From an uncultured Ruminococcus sp. (GTDB taxonomy: Bacteria; Bacillota; Clostridia; Oscillospirales; Ruminococcaceae), in the NCBI GenBank assembly GCA_910576995.1, contig CAJTLC010000012.1, forward strand, positions 1 through 64,000: a stretch of DNA of 64,000 nt. Reading direction: 5' to 3'. Made by a program: the position numbers and the translations under genes. Positions 1 through 8,634 of this stretch are shown here, in pieces. Position 1 is the stretch's first letter; each line of letters begins with the position of its first letter. Under the pieces are notes generated by a model. It was not told the DNA's origin. It did not search any database and worked only from the letters and a program-made list of their open reading frames with translations.

Positions 1-75
1 CACCTTTCTTATCACTTGTCAACTAAAAAAATATCCATGTTTTTACGGGTAATTTATGCAATTCGACAATAACCC

Positions 76-104
76 GCAAAAAAGCACGGCATTACGCCGT
101 GCTT
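76..104 (-). terminator. Terminator after the first prepilin gene
   Basis: A 9-bp GC-rich stem (AAGCACGGC with GCCGTGCTT, loop ATTAC/GTAAT) is followed on the minus strand by six T. It lies just beyond the prepilin stop codon and should end that transcript. Confidence 0.85.
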
Positions 105-122
105 CGCATCATGTTCAAATCA

Positions 123-794
123 TCAAGGAATAATATCAGTCGTATCTTCGCAGTCAAACAGCGTCAGATTGATACCCGAAACGTGCTTATCGCGCTCCGC
201 CTCAATCTCGTCGTCCGTCAATTTGCCGTATTCCTCGACCTTATCAATAGTAACCGGATACGTGCCGATGTAACTATCCGCGTTAAATCGCGCAGAAGCT
301 ACAGCCATCACCTTATAATCCTTAACATAAAATTTATAAACCATACCGTCTTCGTCAATAATTTTATCAATAGCATGAGTGATCTTCTCGTTCCACTCGT
401 TCACGGTGGCAACCTTAATCGGATTAGATGCAGGCGGTGTAAAAGGCAGCCCTGTCGAAGTGTCATAGAGATAGCCGCTCTTACCGTCGTAGTAGAAGTA
501 CCACTCCGTACCTGCGGTTGGACTTGTATAGAGATGCGCCTCCGCAGCCGCCTGTTTCGTCATGTCAGAACCCGCGTCTTCGTATGCCTTGATATATTTG
601 CGCTCGCCAAAGTTCAGCTCCGTTACGGCTTTCTGGGCGGCGTTAAAAATTGCTCTTGCCTTGCTGTTCTGCGTTCTCGTGCGCGCACGGTTCATGAAAT
701 ATCCCCATGACGGTATCAGCACCGCCGCGAGAATGCCGATTATCGCGAGAACGATGATCAGCTCGATGAGGGTAAAGCCCTTTTTCGTCTTCAT
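123..794 (-). CDS. Type IV prepilin / pseudopilin (223 aa)
   Basis: A pilin-like subunit secreted through the membrane, processed by the prepilin peptidase and polymerised into a type IV pilus or pseudopilus. The N-terminus has a short basic leader, a KGFTLIEL processing site (cleavage after Gly, Glu at mature position 5) and one hydrophobic helix of about 20 residues, then a 190-residue soluble domain with a single Cys near the C-terminus. ATG 794 follows an AGGAGGCGA ribosome-binding site. It has its own near-perfect promoter (831-859) and terminator, so it is a single-gene unit. It resembles the 2113-2790 prepilin only in the N-terminal helix. Whether it is the major or a minor subunit cannot be told from sequence; the strong promoter favours an abundant product. 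Confidence 0.9.
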   Translation of the reverse strand: MKTKKGFTLIELIIVLAIIGILAAVLIPSWGYFMNRARTRTQNSKARAIFNAAQKAVTELNFGERKYIKAYEDAGSDMTKQAAAEAHLYTSPTAGTEWYFYYDGKSGYLYDTSTGLPFTPPASNPIKVATVNEWNEKITHAIDKIIDEDGMVYKFYVKDYKVMAVASARFNADSYIGTYPVTIDKVEEYGKLTDDEIEAERDKHVSGINLTLFDCEDTTDIIP

Positions 795-830
795 GGGATC
801 GCCTCCTAATCTACATATAACTACAATTCT

Positions 831-859
831 ATTATAGCAAATTATTCACAAATTGTCAA
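831..859 (-). promoter_or_regulatory. Consensus sigma-A promoter of the first prepilin
   Basis: Read on the minus strand: TTGACA (859-854), 17-bp spacer, TATAAT (836-831), about 30 bp before the gene's ribosome-binding site. A perfect match to the housekeeping consensus, implying high expression. Confidence 0.85.
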
Positions 860-875
860 CAAAAACTTCTTAGAA

Positions 876-914
876 ATAATGCACAACTTTTTTACTGAAA
901 TTTTGTGCATTATT
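876..914 (-). terminator. Inverted repeat ending the S41 protease transcript
   Basis: AATAATGCACAA pairs with TTGTGCATTATT around an A/T-rich loop, overlapping the protease stop codon. The minus-strand T tract beyond it is interrupted, so termination may be partial. Confidence 0.6.
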
Positions 915-2046
915 CGAGCAGTTCCAGCGCCTTTTGAAGCTGTATATCCTCGTCCGTGCCGATAAGCGCGCTGTCCATTTCAATCTCGACGTCGGGCGCG
1001 ATGCCTTTGCCCTGCCAGCACTCCCAGTCGCCGACCGTAAAATAGCCTGCGGTGTAGTGAAGTTTTCCGCCGTCGCTTAAGTCGGCTTCCTGCTGAAAAA
1101 TGCCCTTGCCAAACGTGTTAGTTCCGACTACCGTTATATTTCTGCCAAACTGCATACACATTGACGTGAAAATTTCAGCGGCACTCGCAGTTTTTTCATT
1201 CACAAGAAGTACTATCGGCACATCAACCGCGCCGTCAGTTGAAGAATAACTGTCCTCCGTGCCGTCGTAGCCATGCATATACGCCACCCCTGCATCGACA
1301 AAATGATCGACCGCTTGTATCATATATTCATTTTGCCCGCCCGGATTATTACGCAGATCAATAATTATCTTCTCTGCCTGCTCGATTTCCTCGGAAATAC
1401 TCGACATATGCCCTGCCGAAAATTCGCCGAAAGCCGAGATTTCAATATACGTCACATCGTCAATCATTTTCGAATTTACATCGCGTAAAAGTTCGTTATC
1501 GCGCTTGAACGTCATATCAAAAGTTTCGCCGTCACGATAAACAGTCAGTTTAACTTCCGTATCCTGCTTGCCGAGAATTTTATTGGCGTAATTTCCAAAA
1601 CCCTTTTCGGAAACACTCACGCCGTCAATGTGCGTGATAATATCTCCGACTTTCAAGCCCTGCTTATCGGCGGCTAAATTAGGCGTTATTTCAGTCAGCA
1701 GAATATTTCCGTCCTCCGAAACATCAACCTGAAAACCGCTTGCTTTCGCCGTTCCCGAAGTATTGATATAACTTTTGTTTTCTTCGACGGGGTCGGCATT
1801 ATAATTCTGAAAGTAATACGTATACTTATCACCGCCACTCTCCAGATAGCCGTTTATCATGCCAAGATTTGCGGCTTCATCGTCAAAATCAGGGTTGCCG
1901 TTTTCGGCTATTATCTCTCTGCACTCTTTTATTACGGCGTTTTCACTGCCCGCGCATTTTCCCATGCAAAGATAACATATTCCCGCCGTCAGCCCCGAAC
2001 ACGCAAGCCCTATGGCTATATACGGCGTTATTTTTCCAATATTCAT
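910..2046 (-). CDS. S41 family carboxy-terminal processing protease with PDZ domain
   Basis: A membrane-anchored CtpA-type serine protease acting on the outer face of the membrane. Residues 1-28 form an uncleaved signal anchor. A PDZ domain follows (about 100-175, including LAADKQGLKVGDIITHIDG). The S41 catalytic core spans about 190-370. LRNNPGG, TASAAEIF (nucleophile Ser) and TFGKG (general-base Lys, four residues after the Thr-Asn pair) are all visible, so the Ser-Lys dyad is intact. At 378 residues it is close to family length. ATG 2046 follows AAGGGGCG. It lies between two prepilin genes, each with its own promoter. A role in pilin or envelope protein turnover is inference from position only. 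Confidence 0.9.
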   Translation of the reverse strand: MNIGKITPYIAIGLACSGLTAGICYLCMGKCAGSENAVIKECREIIAENGNPDFDDEAANLGMINGYLESGGDKYTYYFQNYNADPVEENKSYINTSGTAKASGFQVDVSEDGNILLTEITPNLAADKQGLKVGDIITHIDGVSVSEKGFGNYANKILGKQDTEVKLTVYRDGETFDMTFKRDNELLRDVNSKMIDDVTYIEISAFGEFSAGHMSSISEEIEQAEKIIIDLRNNPGGQNEYMIQAVDHFVDAGVAYMHGYDGTEDSYSSTDGAVDVPIVLLVNEKTASAAEIFTSMCMQFGRNITVVGTNTFGKGIFQQEADLSDGGKLHYTAGYFTVGDWECWQGKGIAPDVEIEMDSALIGTDEDIQLQKALELLE

Positions 2047-2060
2047 TTTTATCGCCCCTT

Positions 2061-2096
2061 AAAAAAGAAAACCCCTCTCGCGAGGAGAGAGGTTTT
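2061..2096 (-). terminator. Terminator after the second prepilin gene
   Basis: An AAACC-CTCTC / GAGAG-GGTTT hairpin around GCGA, followed on the minus strand by a run of T. It separates the second prepilin from the S41 protease downstream. Confidence 0.85.
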
Positions 2097-2112
2097 TGTT
2101 ACTTCAATTTAC

Positions 2113-2790
2113 TCAAGTAGTAGGAGTAGATTTAGAAAGATTATTTGCAGTTTTAGTAGATGCTGCATTAGCAAGTGTTTCATAGTCACCAGGTGGAGGA
2201 GCAGTCATAGCTTTACCTTCAGAATCCTTAAAAGTCATCCTCTTAGAAGTCTTATCAGCACCAGCAGTTTTACCACCAGAAGCAAGAATAAGAGCATCTT
2301 TCAAAGCATCATCAACTTTACCAGAATAAGCCTCGTATGTGTCAGTTGTTACAACGCCTCCCGGATATGTGCCAGTGTAAGTAGAATCATTTGCAACAGT
2401 TAAAGCTACACATGAACCACCTTTAATAGCAGCCTTTGCATCTTTAATCTTCTTGATATCTTCAAAGAAGTTAGCTACTTTCTTATCAAAGCGCTTATCA
2501 GCACCAATATTAGCCTTAATGTCATCAGCAGTAGCACCACCAGTCCATTTAGAACCGTCCCATGTAAGAATCCAGAGACCGCCTACGTCAACGCCCTCTT
2601 CGTCAAGCTCTGTAAGAGCGGAGTTGATAGCCTTGTATACGGAAGAAGCAGAAGAGTTAGCAGATGAAATCTTGGACTTCTTTACGTAACCGAGCATTGT
2701 AGGTACGAGAATAGCTGCGAGAACACCGATGATAGCGATAACAACGATGAGCTCGATAAGGGTAAAGCCCTTTTTCTTTGTAGTTTTCAT
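2113..2790 (-). CDS. Type IV prepilin, probable major pilin (225 aa)
   Basis: A prepilin with a MKTTKKKG leader, the FTLIELIVVIAIIGVLAAIL helix (cleavage after Gly, Glu5 present) and a Ser/Thr/Lys-rich soluble domain of about 190 residues. After processing it would assemble into the pilus fibre. Its promoter (2882-2910), strong ribosome-binding site (AGGAGG before ATG 2790) and terminator make a compact highly expressed unit next to pilTB, the usual place for a major pilin. The 3' half uses many A-ending codons unlike the neighbouring genes, which may reflect high expression or recent diversification. A single Cys means no intrachain disulfide. Type IV pilin-like proteins have been linked to cellulose adhesion in ruminococci; that role here is inference. 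Confidence 0.9.
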   Translation of the reverse strand: MKTTKKKGFTLIELIVVIAIIGVLAAILVPTMLGYVKKSKISSANSSASSVYKAINSALTELDEEGVDVGGLWILTWDGSKWTGGATADDIKANIGADKRFDKKVANFFEDIKKIKDAKAAIKGGSCVALTVANDSTYTGTYPGGVVTTDTYEAYSGKVDDALKDALILASGGKTAGADKTSKRMTFKDSEGKAMTAPPPGDYETLANAASTKTANNLSKSTPTT

Positions 2791-2881
2791 AAGAGAAAAC
2801 CTCCTTTATAATATTTTTGTGCGTTTGCACTTAATTTGTGGTTCGGGTGTATTTCTGTCCCCCTCCCCTTTCTGTAATTAT

Positions 2882-2910
2882 AGTATATCATTTCATTCAC
2901 AAAATGTCAA
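2882..2910 (-). promoter_or_regulatory. Sigma-A promoter of the second prepilin
   Basis: Minus strand TTGACA (2910-2905), 17-bp spacer, TATACT (2887-2882). The leader is about 90 nt. Confidence 0.8.
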
Positions 2911-3059
2911 TACTTTCTCGAAAATTTTTTCATGAAAAATGCAATTTTTACATCCGAACGGTAAATAGCCATTTATTTTTTGTGCTTTTCGTCAAATTGC
3001 ACAAAATTATATGAATTAATAAACTATATTAACATATCACTTCAATTATATAAACAAAA

Positions 3060-4160
3060 TCAGTGCATTCCGCCTGTAGGAACGCCGCCCATCTGCGACA
3101 GGAAACGATAAAATTCCTGCTTATCCTGACACTTTTCAAGAGCGTCAACTTCATTGATAACATTCTTCGCAACAAGGCGCGCAAGCTCCTGATCGAGAGA
3201 CATCATGCCCTGCTGTTTACCGGTCTGGATAGCCGACTGGATAAGATGAATCTTGTTGTCGCGAATCATTGCCGCAATAGCGTCGGTAACATTCAGAATT
3301 TCCATTACGGCAATTCGTCCCGTGCCGTCCTTTTTCGGAATAAGAGTCTGCGAAATTACGCCGACAAGGTTATTCGCAAGCTGCGTACGGATCTGCTGCT
3401 GCTGATGCTCTGGGTAAACGTCGATGATACGGTTGATAGTATCGGCGGCGGACGTCGTATGAAGCGTGGACATTACAAGGTGTCCTGTTTCGGCGGCGGT
3501 AACGGCTGCCTGAATCGTCTCGAAGTCACGCATTTCTCCTACGAGGATAACGTCGGGATCTTCACGGAGGGCGGCTCTAAGCGCAAGCGCGAACGAGGGA
3601 ACGTCGTCGCCGATTTCACGCTGATTTACCATGCATCTCTTATGCTCGTGAACATACTCGATAGGGTCTTCGACCGTAATGATATGCGCGCTTCTATTGA
3701 GGTTTACGAAGTCGATCATTCCTGCGAGAGTCGTCGATTTACCTGAACCTGTAGGGCCTGTTACAAGAACAAGTCCGCGGGGACGCATCGCGAAATCCGC
3801 AAGAATAGGCGGCAGCATTAGGTCTTCCAGAGTAGGAATATCGTTGCGCAGAAGTCGGATAGCGATTCCGGGCTTGCCTTTCTGGAAATACACGTTTACA
3901 CGGTGACGGTAGCCGCTCTTCGTCTGGAACGAAAAGTCGGTGTCGATGTGGTTGTTTATCTGCGTCTGCTGAGCCTCGTTGGTCATCTGGTTGACGATAT
4001 CGAGTATTTCTTCTTCGTCCATTTCGGGATACTGCGAACGCATGGTTCGGAGCGTACCGTTAAGACGTACTACAGGCGCGATAGCGTTCGTGAAATGCAG
4101 GTCGGAGCAGCCCAAAAGGCGTACTTCGTCAAGTATGCGGTGAATATTTATTATACCCAT
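3060..4160 (-). CDS. pilT: Pilus retraction ATPase PilT
   Basis: A hexameric cytoplasmic ATPase of the secretion NTPase superfamily that powers pilus retraction and twitching. The 366-residue length is typical. The N-terminal PAS-like domain is followed by Walker A GPTGSGKST, the Asp box LREDPDVILVGEMRD (Walker B with catalytic Glu) and the His box STLHTTSA. PilT rather than PilB is indicated by the missing long N-terminal domain and missing zinc tetracysteine. The C-terminus is extended and Gly/Met-rich. ATG 4160 is preceded by AGGAGGAAAA. It starts 21 bp after pilB and is almost certainly cotranscribed with it, giving paired extension and retraction motors. Confidence 0.96.
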   Translation of the reverse strand: MGIINIHRILDEVRLLGCSDLHFTNAIAPVVRLNGTLRTMRSQYPEMDEEEILDIVNQMTNEAQQTQINNHIDTDFSFQTKSGYRHRVNVYFQKGKPGIAIRLLRNDIPTLEDLMLPPILADFAMRPRGLVLVTGPTGSGKSTTLAGMIDFVNLNRSAHIITVEDPIEYVHEHKRCMVNQREIGDDVPSFALALRAALREDPDVILVGEMRDFETIQAAVTAAETGHLVMSTLHTTSAADTINRIIDVYPEHQQQQIRTQLANNLVGVISQTLIPKKDGTGRIAVMEILNVTDAIAAMIRDNKIHLIQSAIQTGKQQGMMSLDQELARLVAKNVINEVDALEKCQDKQEFYRFLSQMGGVPTGGMH

Positions 4161-4181
4161 GATTAATTTTCCTCCTATTTA

Positions 4182-5861
4182 TTATACAGAGAATGTTGAT
4201 CTTACAAGCTCGTCTATTGATGTTTCGCCTGCCTGAACGAGTTCGGAAGCGTTGTCGCGGAGCAGTTTCGTGCCGTTAGCCTTTGCCGCCTGCTCGATCT
4301 CCTCCTTGCCGCCGCCTGCCGCGATAATTGCGGATACCTTTGCGGTACAGTGGATGATCTCGTGAATAGCGGTTCTTCCGCGGTAGCCGGTGTTATTGCA
4401 GTTGGGGCAGCCTACAGGCTCGTAGATCTGAATTGAAGAGGGAATTCCCATAAGCTCGTTCTCCTCCTCCGTGGACATTCTCGGACGCTTGCACGACGGG
4501 CAGAGAACCTTTACAAGTCGCTGCGCGATAACGCCGATAAGCGAAGTTGCAACCATGTATGCCGCAACGCCCATATCGACAAGACGTACAACCGTTGAAG
4601 CGGCGTCGTTGGTATGAAGCGTGGAAAGCACAAGGTGTCCCGTGATAGCTGCACGGATACCAATATCGGCGGTTTCCGTATCACGCATCTCACCGATCAT
4701 TACAATATCTGGGTCCTGACGGAGAATCGAACGAAGAGCAGCTGCGAACGTCATGCCTGCTTTCTGGTTAACCTGACACTGATTGATGCCGTCAATAGCT
4801 TTTTCGACAGGGTCTTCAACGGTAACAACGTTTACGTTTGGTTTAGCGATCTCGCCGAGAGCTGCGTAAAGAGTAGTTGTTTTACCTGAACCGGTAGGAC
4901 CTGTTACGAGGATAACGCCGTGCGGAACTCGAAGCATGGACTCGAAAAGCTGATAGTTGTAGTCGGACATACCGAGATCGGTTATCTTACGAAGCGCGAT
5001 CTGACCCGTGGAAAGAATACGGATAACGATCTTTTCGCCGTGAACCATCGGAAGCGAAGATACACGGACGTCGAGCGTACAGCCGTCGACTACCTGCGTG
5101 AAACGTCCGTCCTGCGGGATTCTCTTTTCGGCGATGTTCATTCCGCTGATAAGCTTGAAACGCGTCGTAAGCGCGCTGTGTACGGCGGAAGAGATGTTCA
5201 TAAGTTCAACAAGATCGCCGTTTACACGAATTCTGATTCTTGTATACTTATCAAAAGGCTCGATGTGAATATCGGTAGCGTCGGCTCTGAACGAGTTTTC
5301 AACGATAGTCGTAGCAAGCTTAACGATAGGCGCGGATTCAACACGATCCTGCGATTCCTGCTCTTCGATGCTGCCGCCGAGATCGTTCGCCATAGCGTTA
5401 ACGCCCTCAAGAACGGTATCAACGTTCTGCATGGAGTAGCACTTACCGATAGCCTTATTAATAGAAGACGTCGTTGCAAGAACAGGAATGGTATCCATAC
5501 CGGTGGATACTTTAATATCTTCAAGCACGATAAAGTTTACGGGATCATTAGTTGCAACAGTAAGACGCTTTCCCATGATAGCGATAGCGATGACCGTATG
5601 CTTTCTTGCAAGCTGTTCAGGAACTTTCTGCACAGCGTCCGTATTGATCTCGATATTGTCAAGATCGACATACTGAACTCTCAGCTTGCCTGCCAGCGCC
5701 TTTGTGAAATTGATCTCGGACATAAATCCGAGTTCAACGACAACGTCGCCGAATTTTTTCGCGCCGCCCGATTCTTTCTGCGCTTCAAGAACTTTCTGGA
5801 GCTGTTCCTCCGTAATAAGTCCCTGACTAACTAAGTAGTCACCAATTCTCTCGTTTCTCAT
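4182..5861 (-). CDS. pilB: Pilus extension ATPase PilB
   Basis: The GspE/PilB assembly ATPase that drives pilin polymerisation at the inner face of the membrane. Residues 1-160 form an MshEN-type N-terminal domain beginning MRNERIGDYLVSQGLITEEQ. The NTPase core has Walker A GPTGSGKTTTLY, Asp box LRQDPDIVMIGEMRD and His box STLHTNDAAS. A CPSC...CPNC zinc tetracysteine near residue 450 is diagnostic for PilB/GspE. I chose ATG 5861 because GGAGGTTTGTTT precedes it and the conserved N-terminus starts there. An upstream in-frame start would add 16 non-conserved residues. The final length is 559 residues. It is first in the pilB-pilT pair and divergent from the prepilin peptidase. Confidence 0.95.
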   Translation of the reverse strand: MRNERIGDYLVSQGLITEEQLQKVLEAQKESGGAKKFGDVVVELGFMSEINFTKALAGKLRVQYVDLDNIEINTDAVQKVPEQLARKHTVIAIAIMGKRLTVATNDPVNFIVLEDIKVSTGMDTIPVLATTSSINKAIGKCYSMQNVDTVLEGVNAMANDLGGSIEEQESQDRVESAPIVKLATTIVENSFRADATDIHIEPFDKYTRIRIRVNGDLVELMNISSAVHSALTTRFKLISGMNIAEKRIPQDGRFTQVVDGCTLDVRVSSLPMVHGEKIVIRILSTGQIALRKITDLGMSDYNYQLFESMLRVPHGVILVTGPTGSGKTTTLYAALGEIAKPNVNVVTVEDPVEKAIDGINQCQVNQKAGMTFAAALRSILRQDPDIVMIGEMRDTETADIGIRAAITGHLVLSTLHTNDAASTVVRLVDMGVAAYMVATSLIGVIAQRLVKVLCPSCKRPRMSTEEENELMGIPSSIQIYEPVGCPNCNNTGYRGRTAIHEIIHCTAKVSAIIAAGGGKEEIEQAAKANGTKLLRDNASELVQAGETSIDELVRSTFSV

Positions 5862-5892
5862 AAACAAACCTCCGCTTATTATTTGGAACAAC

Positions 5893-5911
5893 TTTTGAAA
5901 CAATTTCAAAA
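5893..5911. promoter_or_regulatory. Palindrome between pilB and the prepilin peptidase gene
   Basis: TTTTGAAA-CAA-TTTCAAAA, a perfect 8-bp inverted repeat with a 3-bp spacer, sits in the divergent intergenic region about 30 bp upstream of pilB. It could be an operator for one or both directions. No regulator was identified. Confidence 0.4.
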
Positions 5912-5927
5912 ATCGTTCTTAAATTAC

Positions 5928-5955
5928 TTGAAATTTACTGAAAATCTGATATAAT
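5928..5955 (+). promoter_or_regulatory. Promoter of the prepilin peptidase gene
   Basis: TTGAAA (5928-5933), 16-bp spacer, TATAAT (5950-5955), about 25 bp before an AAGGAGGTC ribosome-binding site at 5979-5987. Confidence 0.75.
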
Positions 5956-5995
5956 AGTATTATATCAATAATTTAATGTAAGGAGGTCAAAAATC

Positions 5996-6835
5996 ATGTT
6001 TGGATTTGAAAATATGCTCCATAACGAATTTACCGAGCTGCCATTCAAAATCATGTTTTTAACCGTAATTTTTCTTTTTGGCATTTGCATAGGAAGCTTT
6101 CTCAACGTCGTCATAATCAGACTTCCGCGCGACGAATCCCTAATAAAACGCTCCTCGCACTGCATGACCTGCGGTACCAAGATCAGACCGATCGATCTGA
6201 TACCCGTATTCAGCTGGATATTCCTGCGCGGAAAATGTCACAACTGCGGCGAAAAAATCTCACCCCGCTATCCCATTGTGGAAAGTCTGAACGGAATTTT
6301 ATATGTACTGACGTTCATAATACTTGACATAAATGCTAAAGCCATAATAACCTGTCTTCTGATGTCGCTGCTGATAGTCGTCGGATTCATGGACTGGGAC
6401 ACGCAGTTGATAGACATGAAGATCGTCATACCTATTTTCCTGCTTTCAATTCCAGCCGCGCTCTTCACAGACGACGTTTCTCTCGTTCACCGGATCGTCG
6501 GCGCGCTTGCGATAAGCGTTCCGTTTTTCATTATCGGCGAAGTCAGCCGCCCAATAATAAGAAAAACAAAGGGCGAAGATTTCCGCGCCATAGAACTGGG
6601 CGATACATATCTGATGTTCGCAGCAGGCGCTCTACTCGGAACGCAGGCTATTATCGTTTCAGCATTGATCGGCATTGTAGCCGCCGCCATATTCGGCGTT
6701 ATAATCAAAGCCATAACCAAGGATTCAAAATTTGCATTCGGTCCGTACCTTTCAATGGGCATCGCCGTCTCCATGATCTGGGGAAACGATATCGCTCAGT
6801 GGTACGCCGGACTTCTCACTTATCAGCCTCAGTAA
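5996..6835 (+). CDS. pilD: Prepilin peptidase / methyltransferase (A24)
   Basis: A polytopic membrane aspartic protease that cleaves the KG^F leaders of the prepilins and N-methylates the new N-terminus. The first cytoplasmic loop holds the paired zinc motifs CMTCG and CHNCG and the SPRYPIVE signature. The catalytic aspartates fit MDWDTQLID and ELGDTYLMFAAGALLG. About seven hydrophobic helices are visible. At 279 residues it is full length, including the N-methyltransferase part. It starts at ATG 5996 after a strong AAGGAGG and is the only plus-strand gene in the pilus locus. All prepilins in this window are likely substrates. Confidence 0.95.
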   Translation: MFGFENMLHNEFTELPFKIMFLTVIFLFGICIGSFLNVVIIRLPRDESLIKRSSHCMTCGTKIRPIDLIPVFSWIFLRGKCHNCGEKISPRYPIVESLNGILYVLTFIILDINAKAIITCLLMSLLIVVGFMDWDTQLIDMKIVIPIFLLSIPAALFTDDVSLVHRIVGALAISVPFFIIGEVSRPIIRKTKGEDFRAIELGDTYLMFAAGALLGTQAIIVSALIGIVAAAIFGVIIKAITKDSKFAFGPYLSMGIAVSMIWGNDIAQWYAGLLTYQPQ

Positions 6836-6862
6836 CTGCAAATTCTCGTTTGCAAAATAAAT

Positions 6863-6900
6863 TACAGGCAGCAGCATTGATATGACTGCTGCCTGTTTTT
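6863..6900 (+). terminator. Terminator after pilD
   Basis: ACAGGCAGCAG pairs with CTGCTGCCTGT around a 10-base loop, followed by five T. It lies between convergent pilD and the minor-prepilin operon. The minus strand is also T-rich after the stem, so it probably works both ways. Confidence 0.85.
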
Positions 6901-6923
6901 ATTTGATTGCATTTGTAAAGTTC

Positions 6924-8228
6924 TTATACCGTAATATCAGCGTCGTCGATTTCGGAAGGAACTGCGTAGATAATGTAGATGTTGCTGCTGTTCTTGTGAT
7001 CAACAGAATTCGAAGTCCTCTGAATGAACGGCAAATCGTAATAACCTTTTTTAAGACTTATAAGCTCAATTCCGGGATCTCCGCCGGGTGCGATCGGAAG
7101 ATTATCGTCACCAAGAAGTTCGCCTGTCTCATCTTTTTGCTTTACACGATAATATCTGTTAGCATGACCTGTATCTTTTGACGCTTCAATTGCATTTATC
7201 AGAGCCATACTTGATGAACTCATATATGCAGGAGATCTAAAAACAGGAATAACAGATACTCCGTCCGGTGATACATGGAACATATTGGAAGTAGTTCCTT
7301 TTGTTTCATACGCCACCACATTCATGCAAAAACGTGAAGGCTTAACCTTAGTTGGATCGGAAACGCTGACCAGATTAATCGGATTCAATCTGCTGTAATA
7401 ATAGTTCGCATTACTGTCAATCGGAAGCGGCGCACCAACAGTAACAGAGCCATCAGCCTCAATTGTTGCTTCTTTGTACTGATTTGTACTGGGGTCAACT
7501 TCCAGATCGCTGTTAGGAATCGGCTCAAGATTAAATAATCCAAGCTGATAATAATATGAATAATTAGCAAAATGCTCTGAATTGATCACCTGAACCGGAT
7601 TTTTGCTTATGCTGACGTTACTTGGATAACAATTTTTTGATGTATCGAAAGTTCTAATCTTAATGACCTCTGTCGTATCCTTTATGATACTGTTGCCTGC
7701 CTCAAAATTATAGACTGTCTCATAGACCTGACCGGCTTTTCCGTTGATCGTATAACCCGTTGTAGTCGGATCATAAATCATTGTATCGTCGTTGAGAATT
7801 TCAAGAACATGCACCTTGCCTGTTATGGGAACGAGGGTATTGGTACCCTGAACCTTGATAGCGCCGTCGAAATAATCATCAACGAAATCGCGTACAGCCA
7901 GCCATCTTTCATCTCTGCCTGCCGCAGCGTCATATCCGTCGATTTTCATATCGTTATAATTCTTATATTTGATATTTTCAAGCGTATCATCACATATACC
8001 CTTTTCATATACCTTAGCAAATTGCGCATATCTAAGCGATCCATCAAAATAATCGCTTATATTGTCGACATACGACGCCGTACGCTCTCTAACAGACGTA
8101 TCGGTCATTTGCCTTGATACAGGATCAATGAAAGACATAATCAGCACCATAAGACCGCTGAAAATAGCAAGAACGATAATAAGCTCTATGAGCGTGAAGC
8201 CTTTTAGTTTGCTTTTTTTATTTTCCAA
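6924..8228 (-). CDS. Minor prepilin with large C-terminal domain (PulJ/PilW-like)
   Basis: A prepilin-like protein of about 434 residues. The LENKKSKLKG leader precedes FTLIELIIVLAIFSGLMVL, with the cleavage Gly and Glu5 present, then a 400-residue extracytoplasmic domain I do not recognise. Size and position after a PilV/GspI-like gene fit the PulJ/PilW class of minor pilins that prime assembly at the pilus tip. I prefer a TTG start at 8228 because AACGGAGGAAACAC lies just upstream. A TTG at 8255 overlaps the previous stop (TTGA) and would add nine residues. It is the last gene of the minor-pilin run and ends at a shared terminator. Confidence 0.85.
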   Translation of the reverse strand: MENKKSKLKGFTLIELIIVLAIFSGLMVLIMSFIDPVSRQMTDTSVRERTASYVDNISDYFDGSLRYAQFAKVYEKGICDDTLENIKYKNYNDMKIDGYDAAAGRDERWLAVRDFVDDYFDGAIKVQGTNTLVPITGKVHVLEILNDDTMIYDPTTTGYTINGKAGQVYETVYNFEAGNSIIKDTTEVIKIRTFDTSKNCYPSNVSISKNPVQVINSEHFANYSYYYQLGLFNLEPIPNSDLEVDPSTNQYKEATIEADGSVTVGAPLPIDSNANYYYSRLNPINLVSVSDPTKVKPSRFCMNVVAYETKGTTSNMFHVSPDGVSVIPVFRSPAYMSSSSMALINAIEASKDTGHANRYYRVKQKDETGELLGDDNLPIAPGGDPGIELISLKKGYYDLPFIQRTSNSVDHKNSSNIYIIYAVPSEIDDADITV

Positions 8229-8251
8229 AGTGTTTCCTCCGTTCTTACTTA

Positions 8252-8623
8252 TCAAGTTGTCGGCGCTGTACTCGGCTCTATCAGATCAATGAAGTACATA
8301 TTAAGATCGCCGCCGAGCGCTCCGTCCACAGCGTCTGAAGGATCAAGGACGGCATACGCATTGCCGTAAACATTTACGCCGTCTACGTTTATAGGTATAC
8401 TAACATCGACCTGAGTAGCATCCATATCATTTCCCATTTCGGCAACAGGCGCCTGACGAGCTACCTTTCCGTTTACATTATTCGCAGATCTGATATAGGA
8501 ATTTATCAGCGAAGATGTTGTAACGAGCACCAAAATCATGGCGCTGAGGACAGCAAGGGATATTATTATTTCCAAGAGCGTCATGCCCTTTTTGCCTGTT
8601 TTTTTAAGTTTAAGCTTTCTCAT
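8252..8623 (-). CDS. Minor prepilin (PilV/GspI-like, 123 aa)
   Basis: A small prepilin with a basic leader MRKLKLKKTGKKG, mature helix MTLLEIIISLAVLSAMILVL (Glu5 present) and an 80-residue soluble part. The MTLLE start of the mature protein is typical of GspI/PilV minor pilins. ATG 8623 follows AAGGAGGGAG. It lies 11 bp after the PilX-like gene and overlaps or nearly touches the next minor prepilin, so the three are translated from one message. Confidence 0.88.
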   Translation of the reverse strand: MRKLKLKKTGKKGMTLLEIIISLAVLSAMILVLVTTSSLINSYIRSANNVNGKVARQAPVAEMGNDMDATQVDVSIPINVDGVNVYGNAYAVLDPSDAVDGALGGDLNMYFIDLIEPSTAPTT

Positions 8624-8634
8624 GCGCTCCCTCC

